DNA of 64,000 bases from contig NC_134571.1 of the NCBI RefSeq assembly GCF_050947875.1, forward strand, positions 226,930,024 through 226,994,023, written 5' to 3'. The DNA comes from Dermacentor variabilis. Taxonomy: Eukaryota; Arthropoda; Arachnida; Ixodida; Ixodidae. Within the stretch, counting starts at the first letter, position 1; every line of letters begins with the position of its first letter. Shown piece after piece: positions 11,469 through 20,983 of this stretch. The notes beneath the pieces were generated by a model. It made no database searches, was not told the origin of the DNA, and saw only the letters and a list, made by a program, of their open reading frames with translations. The translations under genes were made by a program, and so were the position numbers.

Positions 11469-11609
11469 CTTGTGAAGCATAACTTCCAGACCGGTGACAT
11501 ACGAAGTAGAAATGCTTCTTTTTCAGGGGGCCCCATGTCTTCGCACCTGTCTTTGCAATGAAGTGACTGCGAGTGTCTTTTTCCACCTTTTCTTTCCACA
11601 ACTTGAAAG
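11469..11609 (-). CDS. Exon 2 of C2H2/Mutator-type family gene
   Basis: A 141-nt minus-strand exon between an acceptor ending CCCGATCAG and a GTATTG donor. With the single G carried from exon 1 it reads AFKLWKEKVEKDTRSHFIAK, then TGAKTWGPLKKKHFYFVCHR and SGSYASQ, and leaves a G for exon 3. The pattern hydrophobic-x-x-W-K, R/SHF, GAK, then Y-F-x-C-H-R-S-G is, from memory, the standard second block of the same arachnid family whose first block is C2H2 fingers and whose third block is the Cys/His segment at 1,885-2,061. Length is a multiple of three and no stop occurs, although flanking intron sequence in the same frame is also open. Role presumably nucleic-acid binding; no catalytic residue is visible. 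Whether this gene is host or mobile cannot be told here. Confidence 0.7.
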
Positions 11610-12353
11610 CTGATCGGGATAATGAAATAAAGCAAATGTTACATGTATGCAGTGTGTCAAAGGGAATCAGTTTATTGTATGCCCACGTTGGCTCTGCAGA
11701 ATACCTTATGGAGTAATTTAGAAGAAAAAAGAAGATTAAGTGCCCTGGACACTTGGTATGTGCAGTCTGCATTTCAGTATGTGTAATGCACAGAACTAGA
11801 GTTACAAAGTTGAAGCGTAGACATGTTGTGGAACTCTGTAGTTATGAAGAAGAGGTTCAGTGACAATCTTTTTTTCTTTTCCTGATCAGGATCAAGCATT
11901 TGTTTTTCTCAGGGCAAAATTTTAGAGCAAAGCACAATGGAATTAAAGAAAAAGAAGATATAAAAAAAGTGACAAGAATGAGGTTGCTTCTTGTGCATTT
12001 TTAAACTATGCTTGGAGTACAATTTGCAGCTTTCATACAGAGATCAAACTCCTGCGAAGGCAGTATGTATAGAAACTGTAAGCTAATTTGCTTTATTAAC
12101 TTGAGGTCGACACTGTGACATGGCGTCTAATTATAGCAGCACAAAGTGACTGCCATCAACATTTTTTTCATGAGCAACGCCAAGAACTGCATGAACGCTT
12201 GGTTGACAGACGGGGTGGGGGGGAATGTTGTGCACAAGGCCTTAGCCTTGAGCTTAACATTCCTTTAGTCTCAATTCGACGCACTAACACACCTTCCCTC
12301 ATTGCCACACCCACCCCCCTTACACCCTCCCCCCTTTAGAAGAACCCCACCTA
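11610..12353. other. Intron 1 between exon 2 and the palindromic element
   Basis: A/T-rich with a short C-rich stretch (12,300-12,340) just before the palindrome. No gene seen. Ends with the TA (12,352-12,353) that borders the palindromic element. Confidence 0.45.
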
Positions 12354-13125
12354 TAGACCGTTTTTTCATAGGCGCCGCCATGTTGTGAACGCAGTGGCGC
12401 CGCCCATGAGCAGCGCCATACTGGCTTGGGTGAAAGCGGACTTTTGCACAGCAGGTATATGCTCGGCGGTAGGTTGTGGCGTTTGTTTTCGCGGCCGTGG
12501 AGTGTTTAGTATGACGTGCGTCTTCTACGTGATAAATGGTGCTGTGAGACGTGTTGAAGTGGTTTAAGGTGTCATGTCATGGCCGGAATTTCTGCTCGCG
12601 TTGAGGTGGACGGAACACGCAGCGCGATGTGCGCGCGCATATTTTGAGCTTACAATTAGCCTCGGAGATCAATTGTGTATTTCTAAATGTTCCAATCACT
12701 AATGTGACTTTATTGCAGTATTAATTATCCTTTATTTCTAAGCTGCGGTTTAGGAGCCATGAAACATACGTGACGATCATAACAGCGTGGGTACCGTTCT
12801 GCTACGATAGGAGCTGTGATGTTATACTTTGACAAGCGTTCAAACTGTTCGCTGTAGGTTACGTTGCGCGACTACTTGGTTTCATGGATGAGGTTTTCGC
12901 CCCTGAAAAAATAGTTTTGGCAAGTAATAGCAGCATACCTTACAATCTGAATTAAGCTTGTCCAGCAAAGGGACTGCTTACGAACTGCACGAGCGTCCTA
13001 AGCAGTGGTAGGTGCTGGATTAGATATTTGTTCTATATACCGCATGGTGCAAGCATACGGCATCAGTGGTTATATGTTTATAAACGTTGTGCGGCATGAC
13101 TATGCGAGGTCGTATTGTGGCGTTA

Positions 13126-13362
13126 CGGCCGATTAGGCTCGAGCCGCCCATCGCCGCACAGCAAGCGTGCGGTCGCGCGCGCAAGATAGCACGTATCAAA
13201 CAACTTCTGCACAAATTTCGGTTTACGATGTGTAAGGTATACACTGTGCACTCAGTGTAAATAGTAATTTGTGCACAAGTGCTGGATACGTGCAATTTTT
13301 TGCGCTACCGCAAGCGTGCAGTGCGGCTTGCAGCGATGGGCGGCTCAAGCGTAAATCGGCCC
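13126..13362. mobile_element. PIF/Harbinger-like MITE in the palindrome's left arm
   Basis: Present only in the left arm. It is itself an inverted repeat: CGGCCGATT...GAGCCGCCCATCGC on the left and GCGATGGGCGGCTC...AATCGGCCC on the right. It is flanked by TTA at 13,123-13,125 and 13,363-13,365. The matching site in the right arm has a single TTA (GTTAGCCCG on the minus strand near 15,015) and no insert. A TTA duplication plus GGCC-type ends fits PIF/Harbinger MITEs. 237 bp, no coding capacity. Confidence 0.7.
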
Positions 13363-14135
13363 TTAGCTCGTTTGCTCTTGCTTTTCAGAGAATGAGGATG
13401 ATAACCGAATTTTTTTCCCGGTTGTGTTCGTTCCGTTCTCTACGATGCACTTGCATGCATTACGGAAATTTTGTCCTCAAAAATAAGCATCGTTTTCTTA
13501 TGCGGTCCCTCATATATTATGGCTGTATACAGTCCAAAAAGGCAATGCCGAAGCGCACAGCTTACATATGTATCGTGCTGGTTGACCAACCGCAGTGATC
13601 GCTGTGTTGAGCAGCGCCATCGGCCTCATGCAGGAAGGCTAGCGTAGACATATGATGATTTGAAGCCTACTAGACTTGAAATGCGAGAGAACGATGCCGG
13701 TGCACCACAAATATTTGATAGCGTCTGCCGCTTACATGTTTCGTGGTTGCTTTAAGTTGGCCGTGCACGAGCGTGCGTTCTTATGCATAATGTGTTACTC
13801 CCTACGCCAAGCGATCAGATAGTGAGCAGATTTACCATTTCATGCTGCTAATACAGAGGCACCGGTTTTATTTGTTGAATTAAAACCCATATAAGCAAAA
13901 TAGTTCACAACAGATACATATACACCGCGGCTGATAAAGCGCGTCACATTTTTGTGCCCCCAAGACATATTTCCGCCTACTGTAGTTACCGATGCACCGA
14001 AAGGCTTCCTTGACGACCTTATATGAACGGACATGGCGTAAATTTCACAAAGCACCATTTAAAACATCTCAAAATCGTTCCGCAGCACGTGACAGCGATA
14101 CTTTTCAAGCAGCGCGGCGCCGTATCGCCCAAGCT

Positions 14136-14221
14136 CTCCGCCAACACCCGGTCTCCGCGCGCCCCATCCTCCTCGCCCGATCCTTTTCATCGGGCGAGGA
14201 GGAGAGGGTGTTGGCGGAGAG
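14136..14221. repeat. Central hairpin of the palindrome
   Basis: CCTCCTCGCCCGAT (14,168-14,181) and ATCGGGCGAGGAGG (14,189-14,202) form a perfect 14-bp stem with a 7-nt loop. A second stem pairs CTCTCCGCCAACACC (14,136-14,150) with GGTGTTGGCGGAGAG (14,207-14,221). GC-rich compared with its surroundings. Confidence 0.95.
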
Positions 14222-15727
14222 CCTTTCCTCCTCTCTGGCTTGGGCGATCCGGCGCGGCGCTGCTTGAAAGTATCGCTGTCGCGTGCTGCGGAACGATTTC
14301 GAGATGTTTTAGGATTTTACTTTGTGAAATTTACGCCATGTCCGTTCGTCAGGGAAGCCTTTCGGTCCATCGGTAACTACAGTAGGCGGAAATATATCTT
14401 GGGGGCGCAAAAATGTGACGCGCTTTATCAGCCGCGGTGTATGTACATTTATCAGTCACGGTGTGTATGCGTTATGAACTATTGCTTATACCGGTTGTAA
14501 TCCAACAAAGAAAACCGGTGCCTCTGTATTAGCAGCATGAAATGGTAAATCTGCTCACTATCTGATCGCCTGGCGTAGGGAGTAAAACAAAGCATACGAG
14601 CGCATGCTCGTGCACGGCCAACCTAAGGCAACCACGACACATCTAAGCGGCAGGCGCTATCAAATATTTGCGGTGCACCGGCATCGTTCTCGCGCATTTC
14701 AAGTCTAGTAGGCTTCAAATTACCATGTCTACGCACCCTTCCTGCACGAGGCCGATGGCGCTGCTCAACACAGCGATCACTGCTGTTGGTGAACCAGCAC
14801 GATACATATGTAGGCTGCGCTATTCGGCATTGCCTTTTTGGCCTGTATACATCCATAATATATGAGGGATCGCATAAAAAGAATACGATGCCTATTTTTG
14901 AGGACAAAATTTCCGTAATACGTGTGAGTGCGTTGTAGAGAACGGAACGAACACAACCGAAAAAAAGTAAAATCGGTTATCATCCTCTTTCTCAAAAAAA
15001 GCAAGAGAAAACGGGCTAACGCCGCAATACGACGCACCGCTGGTGCCGTATGCTTGGACCATGCGGTATATAGAACAAATGTCTAATCCAGCACCTACCA
15101 CTGCTTAGGACGCTCGCGCAGTTCGTTAACAGTCCTCTTGCTGGACAAGCGTAATTCAGACTAAGGTATGCTGCTATTACTTGCCAAAACTATTTTATTC
15201 AGGGGCGAAAACCTCATCCATCGAACCAAGTAGTCACGCAATGTAACCTGCAGCGAATAGTTCAGCTCCTATCGTAGCAGAACGGTGCCCACGCTGTTTC
15301 GATCGTCGCGTATGTTTCATGGCTCCTAAACCGCAGCTTCGAAATAGAGGATAATTATTACTGCAATAAGCTCACATTAGTGATTGGAACATTTAGAAAT
15401 ACACAATTGATCTCCGAGGCTAATTGTAAGCTCAAAATATGCGCGCGCACATCGCGCTGCGTGTTCCGTCCACCTCAACGCGAGCAGAAATTCCGGCCAT
15501 GACATGACACCTTAAACCACTTCAACACGTCTCACAGAACCATTTACCACGTAGAAGACGCACGTCATACTAAACAGACTCCACGACCGCGAAAACAAAC
15601 GACAGAACCTATCGCCGAGCGTATACCTGCCGTACAAAAGACCGCTTTCACCCAAGCCAGTATGGCGCTGCTCACAGGCGGCGCCACTGCGTTCACAATA
15701 TGGCGGCGCCTACGAAAAAATGGTCTA

Positions 15728-16694
15728 TATACTGTGGCGAGGAAAGCATACGTCGCCTTGAAAAGTCCACTTGTCGAAACGTTGGCTCCTGCTTTCACCT
15801 TGTTCTCGTTTTGCTCATCGGCTTGAATTTCCATCTCCCGCATTCCCCGTGTTTTAACTGAACAATTAGTGAGATATAAATTTTTTGCACGTTGGGGATT
15901 CAGGAAATAAAATTTCCACAGGAGCTATCATTAGAACTAGTGTACAGTACTTCTAGCACTTCTTTAATCAAAGAATGCAAATTTTGCGCTTTGGTTGGCT
16001 CAGCTTTTCTTGTGTTAAGACTAATATGAAGTGCAACTTTATTTTTTCCTGCTGTGTGTACATGTTTTTAGACTCAACCCTTTCCGTTGTATGGAGTTCT
16101 CGCTCACACAAAGCTATGCAGTCGATTGCAGATCGACCTTAGGCAGAAGTGCAATCTGATACCTGTGCGCTTGCCTATATTCATTACGGTGCAATACCGC
16201 GCAAGCCTGTGCATAACTATACAACGACTGTAAAGCATATGCAAGCTCCAGCACCAGTTTAAGGGACAAGATTAGACCAGATTTCTTGGAACAGAAAAGC
16301 TGATTTAACACATTATTAATAATGCACGAGAAGGCTTGTCCATGCTATCTAACCTGACTATTGCTTCTAGACCCTAAGAATGCAGTAAAAAAAAAAGTAG
16401 GTGCTTGCTGCAATGGAGAGAAGCAAATTTCTCCTGTACCATACTATAGGTGCTTACCCGTTTTAAAGTTTGCAAAGCGAGTGCTTTCCTGCATGGCATG
16501 GCCACCACTACGGCTAATATTCATGCTACCACATCTGCATATATTGTGCTGCATGGTTTACCTTACAGAAGTTGGGAACTAGAAGCGGGGTTCAAACTTT
16601 GTACATTTTTCTCTTTCATTAATTATACTAAAAATAGCAAATCATTAACTTCATGCTTTTCCAGTCACTTTTTTTTTAAAGTTTAATGTATTCT
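15728..16694. other. Intron 1 between palindrome and SINE
   Basis: No recognisable gene. A segment near 15,750-15,850 (CGAAACGTTGGCTCCTGCTT) looks repeat-derived but I cannot assign it. Confidence 0.4.
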
Positions 16695-16900
16695 AGGGTT
16701 TTATGCGCTAAAACCACGATTTGATTATGAGGCACGCCATAGCTAGTGGGGCAGTCCGGATTAATTTTAACCACTACGGGATTTTTAACGTGCCACACGG
16801 GCGTTTCTTGCATTTAGCTCATCTAAATGCGACCGCCGCGGTCGGGATTTGATCCCGCGACCTCGTGCTTAGCAGGGCCGCTAAGCCACCGCGGCGGGTA
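16695..16900 (-). repeat. tRNA-derived SINE (Ruka-like)
   Basis: On the minus strand the head reads TACCCGCCGCGGTGGCTTAG (A-box-like) and ends with GGTCGCGGGATCAAATCCC (B box, the T-arm consensus), a split RNA polymerase III promoter. The body continues to TCATAATCAAATCGTGGTTT. The same unit occurs at 45,290, 57,770, 59,455 and 63,166, and truncated in the inverted arms. Tick tRNA-derived SINEs of this layout are known as Ruka; that name is by resemblance. Confidence 0.8.
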
Positions 16901-17192
16901 CATTCTTTTTTTAAACTTAAAAGTGCGATTCCTAAAAACAATCCATCAATTATTCTGCGTTGCCTCGATTCAAAACAGCAATGATCAGCATACAATTTAA
17001 TGTATGACGGTATAAGTTGCATCTAGTGCATGGTCAGATAAAACGTTAAGGCATGAAAGCACCATAAATGAGCACATTTCAAGCAATAAGCGAACAAGTG
17101 AATTGTTCTCACTGTAAGCCCGTAATGCAAAACTAACAGGTGCAGCGGTAATCGCGCGTTGATTTGAGAGAATAAGCAAGTGTCTTTCTTAC

Positions 17193-17418
17193 CTGGCATT
17201 GTCGGAAAGTGATGCTTCTCATATTCCGGCTCGAAGAAATGCACGCTAATATGGTGGGACTCCAATTCTTTCAAAGTCGGGGCCACTTCTTCACACTCGT
17301 CGCAGTTGTACTTCGGGTGAGCGATTTTGTGCACAAGTTTTATGTGCCTCTGCAGATTACGATTGTTCGCTAACCGCCGGTCGCAGTACTGACATTCAAA
17401 GGAAGCAACTTTCGCCAT
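17193..17418 (-). CDS. Exon 1 of C2H2 zinc-finger / Mutator-type family gene
   Basis: The start codon is at 17,418 and the first exon encodes 75 residues plus one base, ending at a GTAAGA donor (17,192). It holds two canonical C2H2 fingers. Finger 1 has C9, C12, H25 and H30 (FECQYCDRR...RHIKLVH). Finger 2 has C39, C42, H55 and H60 (YNCDECEEV...SHHISVH). Both have x2, x12 and x4 spacing. The residual phase-1 G joins in frame to exon 2 at 11,609 and the chain continues into exon 3 at 2,061. Known members of this arachnid family start with such fingers and go on to a Mutator-like transposase domain, so the product is likely a DNA-binding, nuclear protein. Introns are about 5.6 and 9.4 kb. The upstream 250 bp is GC-rich with a CRE palindrome. 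The ORF runs on past the donor into intron with no conservation. Confidence 0.75.
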
Positions 17419-17546
17419 TGCGAGACCGCGAAGAAAAGCATGGGTTTCCTAAAAACCTATAACGTAACTATTCACAGTGCGCGCGAGCGGGCCTTTTATA
17501 TCTGCGGATGCTCTGACCACGGAGGAAAGAAAAAGCTGAGAGACGC

Positions 17547-17580
17547 TGACGTCACTCTTTGCGAAGAATGAGTGACGTCG
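17547..17580. promoter_or_regulatory. Paired CRE-like sites upstream of the zinc-finger gene
   Basis: TGACGTCA, the full cAMP-response-element palindrome, is at 17,547-17,554. GTGACGTC follows at 17,572-17,579. The two sit in a perfect 10-bp inverted repeat (GACGTCACTC / GAGTGACGTC) with a 12-bp spacer. They lie about 130 bp upstream of the start codon at 17,418, in a GC-richer stretch than the flanks, as expected of a CREB/ATF-responsive promoter. No TATA box was identified. Confidence 0.4.
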
Positions 17581-17925
17581 AAAGGCGTGGAGATATCCTC
17601 TCTTGTGCATATCTCTCTCCTCCGGCCCGCAACCGCGCACGAACCGCGTGGGCTGCGCCCGCGCGCCTGCAGCAATCAGAAAGCATCTACTATTCTGACA
17701 AAAGATGCAATCGCGATGTAACGTTGGCGAAGTCTGAGTATTCTGCCCTGGCATTGAAACAAGTTCGAAATAAACTCCTCACATTAGACCGTCACGTCGG
17801 ACTCCGCATCTTTTGCGGGAGTTTGCGAAAAGCAATATGGTATATTGGTCCAGCCAACTGAAACTGTTCTGACGGCTTGTAGACCCCCCATGTTGCATTA
17901 CTGGTTTTGGCGTTGCGCTGCGAAA

Positions 17926-18108
17926 GTGAGGTTGTGGGATCACAATTCGGTCGTGGAGGCCGCATTTCGATGGGGTTCGACGGGGTGAAAATGCAACACC
18001 CTTGTACTGTGCGTTGAATGCATGTCAACGAATCCCGCGCGGTGAAAATTAATCCGCAGTTCACCGCTACGGTGTGCCTCATTATCAGATCTCGGCTTTG
18101 GCACGTGA
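17926..18108 (+). repeat. SINE remnant at the outer end of the left arm
   Basis: Head-truncated copy of the Ruka-like SINE: the segments GGCCGCATTTCGATGGGGTT, GATTAATCCGCAG-equivalent and CTCATTATCAGATCTCGG correspond to the other copies but in plus orientation. Mirrored at 33,708-33,890. Confidence 0.65.
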
Positions 18109-18130
18109 AGTGTCAAAATTTGAACGTTTG

Positions 18131-18455
18131 ATTAACCGCAGGTACGGTGGCTGCCTAGTTCCTGCGTCATTTTAGGTTACCTTTATCGTTCATTCCTACC
18201 TTCGTTTCCTCCGTTTGGGCTCCCTGGGGCTAGACCATAGCGGTTATGGCTATGGTCTTATGGTTATGGCGAATCGGCTGCTTTTACCGGCTTTTATGAA
18301 AATAAAAATGCCTTAAATATAAGGCCAACCAACTGAACTGTTCTCATTAACCGCAGGTCCCGGCCGCTACCCAGCTCTTGCGTGTTTTTTAAACAAAGGT
18401 CCCCTTTATCGCTGCCTTCTGCTTGCTTTTCTCTTGGGCTTCCTGGGGCTCTCAT
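18131..18455 (+). repeat. 110-bp imperfect direct repeat, period 215 bp
   Basis: ATTAACCGCAGGTACGGTGG... (18,131) and ATTAACCGCAGGTCCCGGCC... (18,346) both run to a shared (T/C)TTGGGCT(C/T)CCTGGGGCT. Between them is a small mirror of TATGG/CCATA motifs. Also present in the right arm. Confidence 0.7.
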
Positions 18456-18778
18456 ACGGTCTTGCGAGCTAGACGTCTGGCGATGCGAAAAAAGATGTAC
18501 GCATTCTTACTGCACTGCAAGAACGCACTGGAGACACGTACGACACACCAACCCATTTGCGATCCATTTGGAGTTTATGAGCACAAACACATTCTCGCTT
18601 GAGGAATCGTCGTGCTTTATTGAACAAAGTTCGGGTGGCCGCGCATCACTTCGACAGCGCGCCGGCGAGGAGGCAGAATGTCATTTCTGACTCCGCGTTT
18701 AGGTTCATTGACTGCGGCTTGAGGTGCCTTCTTCGCACGGTAAGTGAAGCGTCACGGAACCAAAGTTTTGCGATAGCC

Positions 18779-19258
18779 GGCGCATAATGCAGAACAGTAC
18801 GCGCGTGGAACCGGCCTACCTGCGACCATGGAACAGCCGTTTGCTGTGTTCGCAGGTACGCTCTGTGGAGCCTTCCTCACTCTTGCGGCGCATCCGCTGA
18901 CCTTCCCTGCGCTTCGAGCGCGCACAGATAAGGTACGCCTGCGGTAGGGAGGATTATTTCCTTAATAAGTCAAAGCAGCCGCTTCTTTCCCATCTTCCCG
19001 GATGAAGAGTCGACTGGCCGGCGCACGGTGCCGAACAATACGCGCGTGGACCCGGCCTACGTGGGAGCATGGAATAGCTAGCCGTTCGACGTGTTCGCAG
19101 GTGTATGTACGTTCTGTGGAGCCTTGCATATTCTTGCAGCGCATCCGCTAACCTTCACTTCCCTGCGCTTCTCGCACGCACAGATGAGATAAGCTTGTGG
19201 TAGGGAGGATTCGTTCCTTAAGTCAAAGCAGCCGTCCCGGATGAAGAGTCGACTGGCC
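18779..19258 (+). repeat. 241-bp tandem duplication
   Basis: Two consecutive copies, 18,779-19,019 and 19,020-19,258. Both run from GGCGCA...GTACGCGCGTGG (or AATACGCGCGTGG) to GGATGAAGAGTCGACTGGCC. The mirrored pair is in the right arm at 32,556-33,036. The repeats are GC-rich and could be a former promoter or satellite unit. Confidence 0.85.
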
Positions 19259-19886
19259 ATGACTGCTTTTTCTGCGTTTCTTTCCCAGCGAACGATGCGC
19301 GAAAGGCACAGTTTTTTCAGTTACCGCCCATATCTTTTCACGTGTAAGTAAATTTCCTTATGTGGTTGGTGTTTTATCTGAGGAAAAACTCGAATTTATG
19401 ATACACGCATTCACATAGCGATAATAATTCTATAGTTATAGTATAACAGTAAAATATTTTATTCGCGCACAGTATAAGTTATCATCTAATACATATGCGC
19501 GTGATTCTTCATTATCAGGTTTCCCGGTGACACCGTTCGTGCCGCAAATGCAACATGCGCTGTCAAAAGCAGGAATCACTGACCTGCAAGGCATTCACTG
19601 TACAGATTCTGAAACGCATCGGTTTCGGTCTGCGATGGCACGTTAGCATGATTCCGCTGATGTGGAGGCAAAATTTCCCGCGGATATTCCTTCGTCCGTT
19701 GTCAGTGCCGTGGCGCGGTACATTGCGTACAGCGTTACATATGCGCGTTCATTTCACGAGCTTTAGTTCCTCCTGTCCCACATGGCCACAGCAACATCCG
19801 GCAGAGCACGGTGCAGGTAACACAGGGCAAGAAGACACGGTGACTATCGCAAACCCGCCCCCACAGCGCCTTTGCCACGGCACGGC

Positions 19887-20983
19887 AAATGTGCGGAATA
19901 TAACCAACCCTTATATATAGCTTTCATTGATTACGAGAAAGCGTTTGATTCTGTCGAAACCTCAGCAGTCATGGAGGCATTACGGAATCAGGGTGTAGAC
20001 GAGCCGTATGTAAAAATACTGAAAGATATCTATAGCGGCTCCACAGCCACCGTAGTCCTCCATAAAGCAAGCAACAAAATCCCAATAAAGAAAGGCGTCA
20101 GGCAGGGAGATACGATATCTCCAATGCTATTCACAGCATGTTTACCGGAGGTATTCAGAGACCTGGATTGGGAAGAATTGGGGATAGAAGTTAATGGAGA
20201 ATACCTTAGTAACTTGCAATTCGCTGATGATATTGCCTTGCTTAGTAACTCAGGGGACCAATTGCAATGCGTGCTCACTGACCTGGAGAGGCAAAGCAGA
20301 AGAGTGGGTCTAAAAATTAATCTGCAGAAAACTAAAGTAATGTTTAACAGTCTCGGGAAGAGAAAAGAAATTTACAATAGGTAGCGAGGCACTGGAAGTG
20401 GTAAGGGAATACATCTACTTAGGGCAGGTAGTGACGGCGGATCCGGATCATGAAACGGAAATAATCAGAAGAATAAGGATGGGCTGGGGTGCGTTTGGCA
20501 GGCATTCTCAGATCATGAACAGCAGGTTACCATTATTCCTGAAGAGAAAAGTGTATAATAGCTGTGGCTTACCAGTACTCCCCTACGGGGCGGAAACCTG
20601 GAGGCTTACGAAAAGGTTTCTACTTAAGTTGAGGACGACGCAACGAGCTATGGAAAGAATGATAGGTGTAACGTTAAGGGATAAGAAAAGAGCAGATTGG
20701 GTTAGGGAACAAACGCGAGTTAATGACATCTTAGTTGAAATCAAGAAAATGAAATGGGCATGGGCAGGACATGTAATGAGGAGGGAAGATAACCGATGGT
20801 CATTAAAGGTTACGGACTGGATTCCAAAGGAAGGGAAGCGTAGCAGGGGGCGGCAGAAAGTTAGGTGAGCGTATGAGATTAAGAAGTTTGCAGGGACGAC
20901 ATGGCCACAATTAGTACATGACCGGGGTTGCATGGGAGAGGCCTTTGCCCTGCAGTGGGCGTAACCAGGCTGATGATGATGAT
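19887..20983 (+). pseudogene. RTE/BovB-like retrotransposon copy 1, 5'-truncated
   Basis: Encodes the second half of an RTE ORF: YIAFIDYEKAFDSVETSAVM (palm motif A), KGVRQGDTISPMLFTACLPE (motif B), NLQFADDIALLSNS (catalytic FADD box), GLKINLQKTKVMFNS, then after a +1 frameshift near 20,365 YIYLGQVVTADPDHETEIIR, PYGAETWRLTKR, AMERMIGVTLRDKKRADWVR and WAWAGHVMRREDNRWS. It ends in the TGA/GAT-repeat tail usual for RTE elements. The endonuclease and first part of RT are absent: homology begins at AAATGTGCGGAATATAACCA. The frameshift is shared with the right-arm copy, so it predates the duplication. Confidence 0.9.

Larger units (their letters stand above)
12354..15727. mobile_element. 3.37-kb palindromic (foldback) element
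   Basis: Almost the whole element is one inverted repeat: the sequence from 12,354 (TAGACCGTTTTTTC, GGCGCCGCCATGTTGTGAAC) returns as its reverse complement ending at 15,727. Anchor pairs include 12,985-13,040 with 15,040-15,120 and 13,800-13,870 with 14,510-14,580. The centre is a hairpin at 14,136-14,221. The dinucleotide TA lies on both sides (12,352-12,353, 15,728-15,729), consistent with a 2-bp target duplication. The left arm (about 1.8 kb) is longer than the right (about 1.5 kb), mainly because of a nested 237-bp MITE. No transposase is encoded, so mobility would depend on another element. It sits in intron 1 of the zinc-finger gene. Confidence 0.85.
17926..20983 (+). repeat. Left arm of 3.06-kb inverted duplication
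   Basis: The whole segment recurs in reverse complement at 30,827-33,890 with only occasional base differences, judged by eye over many anchor points including identical 121- and 102-codon ORFs. Layout: SINE remnant (17,926-18,108), a 110-bp sequence repeated at 18,131 and 18,346, a 241-bp tandem pair (18,779-19,258), unique-looking DNA (19,259-19,886) and an RTE 3' end (19,887-20,983). Similarity stops abruptly at both ends. The inner end is the RTE tail (TGATGATGATGAT). Confidence 0.9.

Noticed and set aside
12385..12567. ORF in the palindrome mirrored at 15,565-15,843
   Set aside because: Mirror image arises from the inverted arms; codons differ by indels and no protein family fits.
17559..17861. 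100-codon plus-strand ORF divergent to exon 1
   Set aside because: No family, overlaps the presumed promoter of the zinc-finger gene; open frame probably chance in GC-rich DNA.
18382..18690. 102-codon ORF, also in both arms
   Set aside because: Inside tandem-repeat DNA; identical copies reflect the arm duplication, not conservation of a protein.
19555..19920. 121-codon ORF present identically in both inverted arms
   Set aside because: Its identity is explained by the duplication; its end overlaps the RTE junction in the wrong frame and no motif is visible.
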